A stretch of 47,066 nucleotides of DNA from Verrucomicrobiota bacterium (lineage in GTDB: Bacteria > Verrucomicrobiota > Verrucomicrobiia > Opitutales > Opitutaceae). A program made the position numbers and the translations under genes. Shown piece by piece: positions 40,960 to 47,066 of the stretch (positions are counted from its first letter, which is position 1; each line of letters begins with the position of its first letter). The stretch is taken from assembly GCA_023430565.1 (NCBI GenBank), contig JAEZAD010000229.1, positions 1-47,066 on the forward strand. The letters run 5' to 3'. The notes below the pieces were generated by a model. It was given only the letters and a program-made list of their open reading frames with translations, searched no databases and was not told the DNA's origin.

Positions 40960-42198
40960 ATGACTATGCGGTGCGTGATGCGAATTATCACAGGAGTGGC
41001 GATGGCGATTGCGTTGGCGGTGGGAGCGCTGCGGGCGGAGGAGCCGGGATTGATCCGGAGCCTCGTGGCGCCGACGAATGCCGAGCCCGGCGCGACGATC
41101 GAAGTGCGGGTGATGGCGTTGAACCCGTCGATGGAGGAAGCGCCGGTGGAGTTGCCGGAGCGGTTGGAGGCGAGACTTCGTTCGCCGCGGGGGGAGATCG
41201 AGGTCATCCTCGAGGCGCGGGACGCGAGAGCGCGGGAGGAACGGGTTGGGCCGGGGGCGTTCGTGGTGCGGCGGTATGCGTTGACGCTGCCGGCGACGAT
41301 GGAGGGTGGCCTGAACGCGCTGGAGGTGGCGGCGTGGGGCCGGACGGCCGTGGATATTTCATCCGGGCGGGCGGCGGTTGGACTCGCGCAGGGGGCATCC
41401 GCGACGGCGGCGGAACCGGCGACGCGGCGGCCGCCGACGAATCTCGGGCGGGCGCCGGCGGCGGCGACCATCCGGCGGACGTTTGCCGACCGGCTGGCGC
41501 CGCATGAGCCGATTTATTTCGTTTACGGGACGGACACGCCGGCGGCGAAGTTCCAGGTGAGTTTCAAATACAAGCTGCTCGATTTTCGCGAGGTGGCGCC
41601 GCAGCGGATGACGCGCACGCTGCAGCTGGCGTATACGCAGCGGTCGTTGTGGGACATCGGGGGAGCGTCGAGTCCGTTTTACGATACGAGCTACATGCCC
41701 GAGTTGATTTACGAGGCGCTGGCGCCGCGACCGGAGGACAGCGAGCGATGGTTCACGTGGCTCGGGGTGCAGGCGGCATTCAAGCACGAGTCGAACGGGC
41801 GGGACGGACCGGTGTCGCGCAGCCTGAACGTGCTGTATGCGCGGCCGGTGTTCGCGTTTGGCCAGCTGGACGGATGGCACCTCCTGGTGATCCCGGAGGT
41901 ATTCGCCTACGTCGGGACGCTGGAGGACAACACGGACATCGAAGACTACCGCGGGAACGGAAAACTGAGCCTGGTGCTCGGGCGCAACGACGGGCCGTCG
42001 TTGATGGCCACGCTGTGGGCGGGCGAGGAGTTTCAGCACGGGACGGTGCAGCTCGACCTGACGGTGCCGATTCGCACGCGGCTGCTGGATTTCGAAACGT
42101 ATCTGCTTGTCCAATACTTCAACGGCTTCGGCGAGAGCCTGCTGTCCTACGACGAGGAGACGGAGACGGTGCGGGCGGGGATTTCGCTGGTGCGGTAG
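40960..42198 (+). CDS. pldA: Outer-membrane phospholipase A (PldA/OMPLA) with N-terminal extension
   Basis: 412 residues from the ATG at 40960, preceded by GGAG at 8-nt spacing and placed after the hairpin. A signal peptide covers MRIITGVAMAIALAVGALRA. The C-terminal ~230 residues match OMPLA: AYTQRSLWDI, SPFYDTSYMPELIYE, the active-site block KHESNGRDGPVSRS with H276, S278 and N290 at the family spacing, DYRGNGKLSLVLGR, and LLVQYFNGFGESLLSYDE near the end. The enzyme hydrolyses phospholipids misplaced in the outer leaflet. OMPLA alone is about 270 residues; the extra ~150 N-terminal residues (PTNAEPGATIEVRVMALNP, Ig-like strands, then an Ala/Pro-rich linker) are unusual. Confidence 0.9.
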   Translation: MTMRCVMRIITGVAMAIALAVGALRAEEPGLIRSLVAPTNAEPGATIEVRVMALNPSMEEAPVELPERLEARLRSPRGEIEVILEARDARAREERVGPGAFVVRRYALTLPATMEGGLNALEVAAWGRTAVDISSGRAAVGLAQGASATAAEPATRRPPTNLGRAPAAATIRRTFADRLAPHEPIYFVYGTDTPAAKFQVSFKYKLLDFREVAPQRMTRTLQLAYTQRSLWDIGGASSPFYDTSYMPELIYEALAPRPEDSERWFTWLGVQAAFKHESNGRDGPVSRSLNVLYARPVFAFGQLDGWHLLVIPEVFAYVGTLEDNTDIEDYRGNGKLSLVLGRNDGPSLMATLWAGEEFQHGTVQLDLTVPIRTRLLDFETYLLVQYFNGFGESLLSYDEETETVRAGISLVR

Positions 42199-42273
42199 CG
42201 CCGGATGGGATCCGGCGCGTCGGGAGCGCGGCGTTGACGCGGAGGCGGACTCCGGGTCGGGTGCAGGGGAGCG

Positions 42274-43827
42274 ATGACAACGATGGCGACGACGAGTCCG
42301 GCCGGGGTGGCGAAGCGAGACGAGACAGGGGCGTCGCGCGGCGGATGGGGCTTGTGGCTGGGGTTGCTCTGGCTGCCGTTTTTATGGCGGTTGACGCCGG
42401 TGTGGTCGGCGACGGTCGAGCGGTCGTATGGCTGGGCGGTGCCGCTGCTGGCGTTGTTTTTCGCGGTGGAACGAAGGCGCTGGCTGCCGGCGCCGGAGCG
42501 GCCGGGTCGAACGGGGCGCGCGATGGCGTGGAGCGCGGTGGTCGTGGCGCTGGTGGGATTGCCGGGGTTGTTCTCGGTGCAGGAGGCGAATCCGATGTGG
42601 CCGGCGGTGCAGTGGGCGACGTGGGCGATGCTGGCGGCGGCGACGCTCGGGGGAATTGCGGCGGCGGGGGGCGGGAAAATGGCGCGGCATTTTGCGTTTC
42701 CGGTGGTGTTTGTGGCAACGGCGTTGACGTGGCCGGCGGCGGTGTCGACGCGGCTGGCGAAGGAATTGGGCGGGTGGAACGCGGGAGTGGCGGCCGCGGT
42801 GGTGTCGGCGGCGGGGCATCCGGCGGTGGTGAGTGGCAACGTGATCGAGGTCGCGGGCGGATGGGTGGGGATCGACGAGGCGTGCAGCGGGTTGCGTTCG
42901 TTGCAGGCGGCGGCGATGGCGGGGTTGTTTTTCGGGGAGCTGTTTTTGTTGGGAATAGGGCGCCGGGTTCTGCTGCTCGCGGGGGCGCTGGCGGTGGCCG
43001 TCGTGGCAAATGGGATACGCACGACGGCGCTCACATGGGTGGCGGCCTCGGAGTCGATCGCGGCGAGCGCGCGCTGGCACGATCGAGCGGGCGGCGTGGA
43101 ACTGGTGGCGACGCTTTTCGGGATCGGGCTGCTGGCGTGGTGGTTTGGGCGCCGGAGCCGGAAGCGGCCGGCGGACACGAGTGAGCGGTGGCCGGCCTTG
43201 CAAAGGCGATGGCTGCTGTGGGGAGCGGCGGGCGTGGCGGCGATCGCGCCGGTGGCGTGGTATGGGGCGCACGAGGCGTCGCTGGCGGGGACGCGGGCGC
43301 AATGGACGCTCGTCCAACCGGACGCGACCTGGAAGACCTTCGAGATTCCGCCGCTAGCGCAGTCGCTGTTGCGCGCGAGTTCGATCCACGGACTGGCGCG
43401 GGACGAAAGCGGACGCGGGGGGCGGGCGTTTGCGCTGGTGGTGCGGTGGGATGGCGGTGCCGGGCGGGATTTCGCGGGGCAGGATCACGATCCGAGCATT
43501 TGTTTGCCGGCGGCGGGCCGGTCGATGGAGGTGGTGGCAACGCGAGCGGTCGGCGTGCACGGCGTGCCGGTGACCTTCACGGTGGGGGCGTTCGAGGCGG
43601 ATGGGCGCGTGCAGCATGTGTTTTACTGTCACTGGGACGCGTGGCTCGGGCGGGCGCGGGGGGAGCGGACGATGGTGGATATTCCGCGCTGGCGGTGGGA
43701 GCGGGTGAGGGAAGGACGGCGGCGGAGCGATGCGGCTTATGTGGCGTTCGTGGTGCCGGCGGCGGAGCTGGCCGAAGCGGAGGCGTGGGTGGAGGCGTGG
43801 GCGCCGCGACTGTTGCGTCGCGACTGA
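42274..43827 (+). CDS. Exosortase fused to an EpsI-like domain
   Basis: 517 residues from the ATG at 42274 (a second ATG at 42283 is close). The first ~290 residues form a polytopic membrane domain with the exosortase triad: Cys in DEACSGLRSL (C204), Arg in VVANGIRTTALTW (R249) and His in ARWHDRAGG (H269). The C-terminal ~190 residues after a further membrane span resemble EpsI (PF11984), with HDPSICLPAAGRSM and VTFTVGAFEADGRVQHVFYC. Exosortases cleave PEP-CTERM proteins at the membrane and are expected to route them to the cell surface or matrix. The downstream PEP-CTERM gene is a likely substrate. In many species EpsI is a separate gene; here both parts are in one chain. Confidence 0.92.
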   Translation: MTTMATTSPAGVAKRDETGASRGGWGLWLGLLWLPFLWRLTPVWSATVERSYGWAVPLLALFFAVERRRWLPAPERPGRTGRAMAWSAVVVALVGLPGLFSVQEANPMWPAVQWATWAMLAAATLGGIAAAGGGKMARHFAFPVVFVATALTWPAAVSTRLAKELGGWNAGVAAAVVSAAGHPAVVSGNVIEVAGGWVGIDEACSGLRSLQAAAMAGLFFGELFLLGIGRRVLLLAGALAVAVVANGIRTTALTWVAASESIAASARWHDRAGGVELVATLFGIGLLAWWFGRRSRKRPADTSERWPALQRRWLLWGAAGVAAIAPVAWYGAHEASLAGTRAQWTLVQPDATWKTFEIPPLAQSLLRASSIHGLARDESGRGGRAFALVVRWDGGAGRDFAGQDHDPSICLPAAGRSMEVVATRAVGVHGVPVTFTVGAFEADGRVQHVFYCHWDAWLGRARGERTMVDIPRWRWERVREGRRRSDAAYVAFVVPAAELAEAEAWVEAWAPRLLRRD

Positions 43828-43876
43828 AGAAGGTTCGCTGTTGCGTCGAGGGGTGGTGGTGGGGTTGCTGTTGTCG

Positions 43877-45628
43877 ATGCGTGGATTTTTGGGACGAGCG
43901 AGAGCGAGCTTGGGAAATCACTGGGCCGGGCTGAGCGAAGGTCAGCGGGCGGCGCGGAAATTTGGTTTCGTGGCGATCGGGATGGCGTTGCTGGCGGCGC
44001 CGGCGTGGTGGTGGGGGCGGCCGGTGTGGCAGCGCTGGCAGCAACGGGCAGCGCTGGAGCAGGTGCGGACGTTTTCGGCGGGGGGCGATTATCGGAGCGC
44101 GGCGCTGGCGTTGCGGCGGGCGATCGCGCTTGGGCCGGCGGATGCGGCGACGTGGCGGGAGGCAGTGCGATTGTTGGGCACGATCGGGACGCCGGAGGTG
44201 CTGACGGCGCATGAGCAGTTGGCGCGACTGCAGCCGGACGATCCGGCGGTGAAACTGGCGTGGATTCGCGATGCGCTGCGCTTCGAGCAGACGGGGGACG
44301 CGCGTCGGACGATGGAGACGCTCGACGAAGCCGCGCGGCGCGATGCGGCGTTTTTCCGGCTGGCGGCGGCGCTGGCGATGGCGTTGGGGCGGACGGACGA
44401 GGTGGAGGCGAATTTCGAGCGGTTGGTGGAGGTCGCGCCGGACGACGCGGGGGCGCGGTTCAATCTGGCGGCGGTGAGATTGTGGTCGGAGGACGAAGCG
44501 AAACGCCGCGGAGCGAGGGAGGCGTTGGAGGAGATGGCGGGGCGCGAAGCGGTGGGGCTGCGGGCGGCGCTGGAGTTGTTGAAGGCGGCGGCGCGCGAAC
44601 ATGACGAACGCCGGATGAGGGAAACGTTGGCGATCCTGCAGGCACGCTACGTGCCGGGCTGGCGGGCGGATTTTCCGGATGCGGGGGCGGCGGGGGTGGC
44701 GCGGTTGATCGAGCAATTGAAGATGGCGGCGGCGACGGAAGGGGCCGAGTCCGTGGCGCTCTTGGCGCGATGGCTGGCGGATGTCGGACAACCGCGGGAA
44801 ACGCTGGTGTGGCTGGATACGCTGCCGGACGAGCTGGCGAAGGCCGCGGAGGTGATGGACGTGGGGGCGGCGGTGAGTGTGGAAATCGGGGATTTGGACC
44901 GACTCGAGGGATATTTACGCGCGGGTGCATGGGGCGCGTGGCCACGCGATGTGTTGACCCTGGCAATGGCGTCGCGGCTTCAGCGCCTGCGTTATGGCGA
45001 AGCCCAAGGGCGGGCGACGTGGGAAAACGCGCTCACGGCGGCGGGAGATTCGCTGCCGGCGCTGCGTGCGCTGGTGCGGCTGGCGGATGGCTGGAACGAC
45101 GGGGAGGCGACGGAGCGGGCCTTGCAGGTGGTGGTGGAGCGGTTTCCGAAGAGCGGATGGGCCTACGACGCGCTGCGCTCGTTGTATGCGTCGCGCGGCG
45201 ACACGCAGCGGTTGTGGCAGGTGTATGGGCAGTGGGTGCGGCACCAGCCGGAGGCGCTGGATGTGGTGGCGTCGTGGATCGTGCTGGGCGCGGTGCTGGA
45301 TCGGGTGGATGAGGGGATGGCGGCGCGGGCGGAGGAGATCTTCGCGCGAGGGCAGCGGGAGAGCGCGGCGGTGATGGCGCTGGCGGCGGTTCGCTGGCGG
45401 CAGAGGAAGCCGGGTGAGACGTTGAATTTGCTGCAAACGCTGCCGAGGGAAACGCGCGAGGCGGCGGCGGGGTCGTTTTGGGAGACCCTGGCAGCGGCGG
45501 ATTTGGGCGACCGCGAGGCGGTGCAGGCGGCATTGCAACGAGCGACGCGAACAGGAATGAGCCCGGAGGAGGCAAAACTTCTGCGAGAAGCGGCTATAAA
45601 GGTGAAACTTGCATGGCAGCTGGAGTGA
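43877..45628 (+). CDS. Membrane-anchored TPR-repeat protein of the exosortase locus
   Basis: 583 residues from the ATG at 43877; a TTG thirteen codons upstream with AAGAAGG before it is a possible alternative. An N-terminal transmembrane segment (FGFVAIGMALLAAPAWWWG) is followed by about 500 residues of helical repeats with TPR spacing (AALALRRAIALGPADAATWR, FNLAAVRLWSEDEA, ATERALQVVVERFPKSGWAY). Many exosortase clusters carry a large TPR protein beside the sorting enzyme, thought to take part in polysaccharide export or assembly. It begins 49 nt after the exosortase stop on the same strand. Function by homology is uncertain. Confidence 0.8.
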   Translation: MRGFLGRARASLGNHWAGLSEGQRAARKFGFVAIGMALLAAPAWWWGRPVWQRWQQRAALEQVRTFSAGGDYRSAALALRRAIALGPADAATWREAVRLLGTIGTPEVLTAHEQLARLQPDDPAVKLAWIRDALRFEQTGDARRTMETLDEAARRDAAFFRLAAALAMALGRTDEVEANFERLVEVAPDDAGARFNLAAVRLWSEDEAKRRGAREALEEMAGREAVGLRAALELLKAAAREHDERRMRETLAILQARYVPGWRADFPDAGAAGVARLIEQLKMAAATEGAESVALLARWLADVGQPRETLVWLDTLPDELAKAAEVMDVGAAVSVEIGDLDRLEGYLRAGAWGAWPRDVLTLAMASRLQRLRYGEAQGRATWENALTAAGDSLPALRALVRLADGWNDGEATERALQVVVERFPKSGWAYDALRSLYASRGDTQRLWQVYGQWVRHQPEALDVVASWIVLGAVLDRVDEGMAARAEEIFARGQRESAAVMALAAVRWRQRKPGETLNLLQTLPRETREAAAGSFWETLAAADLGDREAVQAALQRATRTGMSPEEAKLLREAAIKVKLAWQLE

Positions 45629-45730
45629 CCGGTTATCGGCGGCACGCGACACGCTAAAAACTGAAGTTCGGCGGCGTCTGGCCGATGTTGATTTTGACAG
45701 ATCCGCCGAGCAGGCACTTATTGGCAGCGA

Positions 45731-46816
45731 ATGAGGGGAAACCCCTACATAAAGCAGGTGATTTCGTTAGGGCTGGGAATAGCTCTCGCGGCGATCGCGC
45801 ATGCGCAGACGTATGTGCCTGGGGTGGGAACGTTCGACACGCTCGTGCGGAATTATAACGCGGTGGTGTTCGGCAATGCGTCGTTCACCAATTACGGCGA
45901 CACGTGGGGGCCGCTGGCGGTGAACGGGAATCTTTCGCTGAACGGCGGCGCGGTGGCGATCAAGCCGGAGCTTTTCACGGCGGGGGCGGATCCGACGCTG
46001 TATGTGAACGGGCAGCTGAGCCTGAGCAACGACGTGCACCTGAACAGCGGGTATGCCTCGACGCCGAATGTCACGGGCACGTGGACGTTCAGCAACGACA
46101 ACCAAAGGCTGTTTCAGGGCGGGGGCGGCAAACTGTATGCCGCGAACTCGAATCACGCGCTGGCGAACAACGATCCGCGCACGAACGCGGCGCCGGATAA
46201 TTGGAACTGGGCGAGTATCCAGAGCACGGCTACATCGCTTTCCGCGGAGCTGGCGGCGGTGGCGGCGAGCGGCACGGTGGCGGTGAACACGGGCAACCAG
46301 ACGCTGACCTTCACGCCCGACGGGCCGGCGGGGGGCACGGTGGTGTTCAACCTCGATGCGTCGCTGCTTGGGACGCAGACTTACAACGGGCAGTATTTCT
46401 CGAACCTGCAGTTCAACATGGGCGCGGAGCAGAATTTCGTGATCAACGTGCTCAATGCGAACGGCAAGACGCTGTTCGGGCAGGGGGTGAATTTCAACCA
46501 GCCGGCGGGCGCGGGGCGGCTGCTGTGGAATCTCACGGGGTCGGGCGCCGTGGGTCTGGGCAACGGCGGACAATTCTATGGCAGCGTGCTGGCGCCCTCG
46601 ATGAACGTGACCAACGCGAGCAACACGGCGATCAACGGGCAGGTGATCGCGGGCGGCCTGACGTATGCGAACGCGGAGCTGCACTACACGGGCTTCTCGC
46701 CGGTGTCGGTGCTCGTGCCGGAGCCGTCGACCTATGCGTGGTGGACGCTGGCGCTGTGCGCGGCGGGCTGGTGGTGGCAGCGCCGGCGCATGCGGGATTC
46801 GGATACGCGCGCGTGA
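45731..46816 (+). CDS. Choice-of-anchor-A domain protein with PEP-CTERM sorting signal
   Basis: 361 residues from the ATG at 45731. A signal peptide (ISLGLGIALAAIAHA) precedes a single choice-of-anchor-A domain (NAVVFGNASFTNYGDTWGPL; QFNMGAEQNFVINVLNANGK; GQFYGSVLAPSMNVTNASNT; NGQVIAGGLTYANAELHY). The C-terminus has the full PEP-CTERM signal: VPEPSTYAWW, a hydrophobic helix and the basic end WWWQRRRMR. It is an exported protein probably cut at PEP by the exosortase encoded 2 kb upstream. Domain composition (N, G, T-rich, few Cys) suits a surface or matrix adhesin. The same-strand order exosortase-TPR-substrate makes a compact sorting unit. Confidence 0.93.
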   Translation: MRGNPYIKQVISLGLGIALAAIAHAQTYVPGVGTFDTLVRNYNAVVFGNASFTNYGDTWGPLAVNGNLSLNGGAVAIKPELFTAGADPTLYVNGQLSLSNDVHLNSGYASTPNVTGTWTFSNDNQRLFQGGGGKLYAANSNHALANNDPRTNAAPDNWNWASIQSTATSLSAELAAVAASGTVAVNTGNQTLTFTPDGPAGGTVVFNLDASLLGTQTYNGQYFSNLQFNMGAEQNFVINVLNANGKTLFGQGVNFNQPAGAGRLLWNLTGSGAVGLGNGGQFYGSVLAPSMNVTNASNTAINGQVIAGGLTYANAELHYTGFSPVSVLVPEPSTYAWWTLALCAAGWWWQRRRMRDSDTRA

Positions 46817-46870
46817 CGCGGGCGGGCGGGATTGCGCATATTTTGCGCGAAGTTAGTAGCGTTTCGAGGC

Positions 46871-46899
46871 TTCACGTCCGGGCGTGCGGGGTTTATGCT
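46871..46899 (+). promoter_or_regulatory. Predicted sigma-70 type promoter
   Basis: TTCACG (46871-46876) and TATGCT (46894-46899) are separated by exactly 17 nt, each matching 4 of 6 consensus positions, and lie 31 nt before the start codon of the next gene. Confidence 0.5.
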
Positions 46900-46929
46900 A
46901 TGGCCAACCCCAACGAAAGGAGAGTGCGC

Positions 46930-47066
46930 ATGCACCTGCAGCCTTCGCTCGGCCATGCCGAGGCCTACATCAATGTTCATCTGTCGAGGACAGGACCGGG
47001 TCATCATGGGAAAGCGATGGGCCCGTTTGTGACGGTTTCGCGGGAATCGGGCGCCGGCGGCGCGAC
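46930..47066 (+). CDS. Cytidylate kinase-like family protein (partial, 5' end only)
   Basis: The frame opens at the ATG at 46930, preceded by AAGGAG at 7-nt spacing, and remains open to the end of the window (45 codons). The visible protein begins MHLQPSLGHAEAYINVHLSR and reaches VTVSRESGAGGA, the start of the nucleotide-binding loop found in the cytidylate-kinase-like family (PF13189; usually ITISRE-GSGG). This family is annotated as kinase-like but often lacks a proven substrate. The rest, including the remaining Walker A lysine/arginine region, lies outside the window. Confidence 0.75.
   Translation, partial: MHLQPSLGHAEAYINVHLSRTGPGHHGKAMGPFVTVSRESGAGGA

Noticed and set aside
45650..45730. 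Sigma-54 or sigma-70 promoter for the PEP-CTERM gene
   Set aside because: A TTGACA word is present near 45695, but the -10 region at 17 nt is poor, and no GG-N10-GC pattern fits.

Overview
The window is about 47 kb of GC-rich, gene-dense bacterial chromosome. I infer a member of the Verrucomicrobiota, most likely the family Opitutaceae. The basis is a fused CcoN-CcoO oxidase with a Bacteroidota/Verrucomicrobiota-style cbb3 gene set, a TonB receptor with an ETFTVD-type TonB box, PF10091 (GH144-like) secreted enzymes, an exosortase with a PEP-CTERM substrate, and many degenerate short-period intergenic repeats. The taxonomy rests on gene content only. I see no rRNA, tRNA, CRISPR array, transposase, integrase or phage gene.

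Layout. (1) 1-3679, minus strand: a GMC dehydrogenase with its partial small subunit, then fabV with a clear terminator. (2) 3899-7020, minus: a methyl-accepting chemotaxis protein overlapping by 4 nt with a predicted beta-barrel protein. (3) 7161-15815, minus: a complete cbb3 oxidase cluster in the order ccoS, ccoNO, ccoQ, ccoP, ccoG, a 58-aa membrane protein, a TauE/SafE-like protein and ccoI. Two genes here (ccoQ and the 58-aa protein) are very short, and the intergenic spaces hold unusual repeats. (4) 16010-19676: a His/Cys-containing unknown, a PocR-AraC regulator, a Gfo/Idh/MocA oxidoreductase and a sugar-phosphate isomerase-like TIM barrel. (5) 19905-22560: a phospholipase D/cardiolipin synthase, divergent from a VTT/DedA-type plus PGPGW membrane protein pair. 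(6) 22574-35915: a carbohydrate region with a clan GH-A hydrolase, a soluble hybrid histidine kinase, two PF10091 secreted enzymes flanking a TonB-dependent receptor, and a divergent GH10 xylanase. (7) 36142-42198, plus: an RND efflux operon (membrane fusion protein, AcrB-like pump, MarR regulator) followed by outer-membrane phospholipase A. (8) 42274-46816, plus: an exosortase fused to an EpsI-like domain, a TPR protein and a choice-of-anchor-A PEP-CTERM protein. (9) 46930-end: the start of a cytidylate-kinase-like gene with a readable promoter.

Functionally the window combines micro-oxic respiration, polysaccharide uptake and degradation (possibly of beta-1,2-glucan, plus xylan), envelope maintenance and efflux, and a sorting system for an exported surface protein. 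The most distinctive non-coding signal is a set of degenerate 7-nt (and 6-nt) period arrays with unrelated unit sequences. They sit between genes, sometimes as two opposed arms able to fold, and in at least one place one supplies the end of a reading frame.
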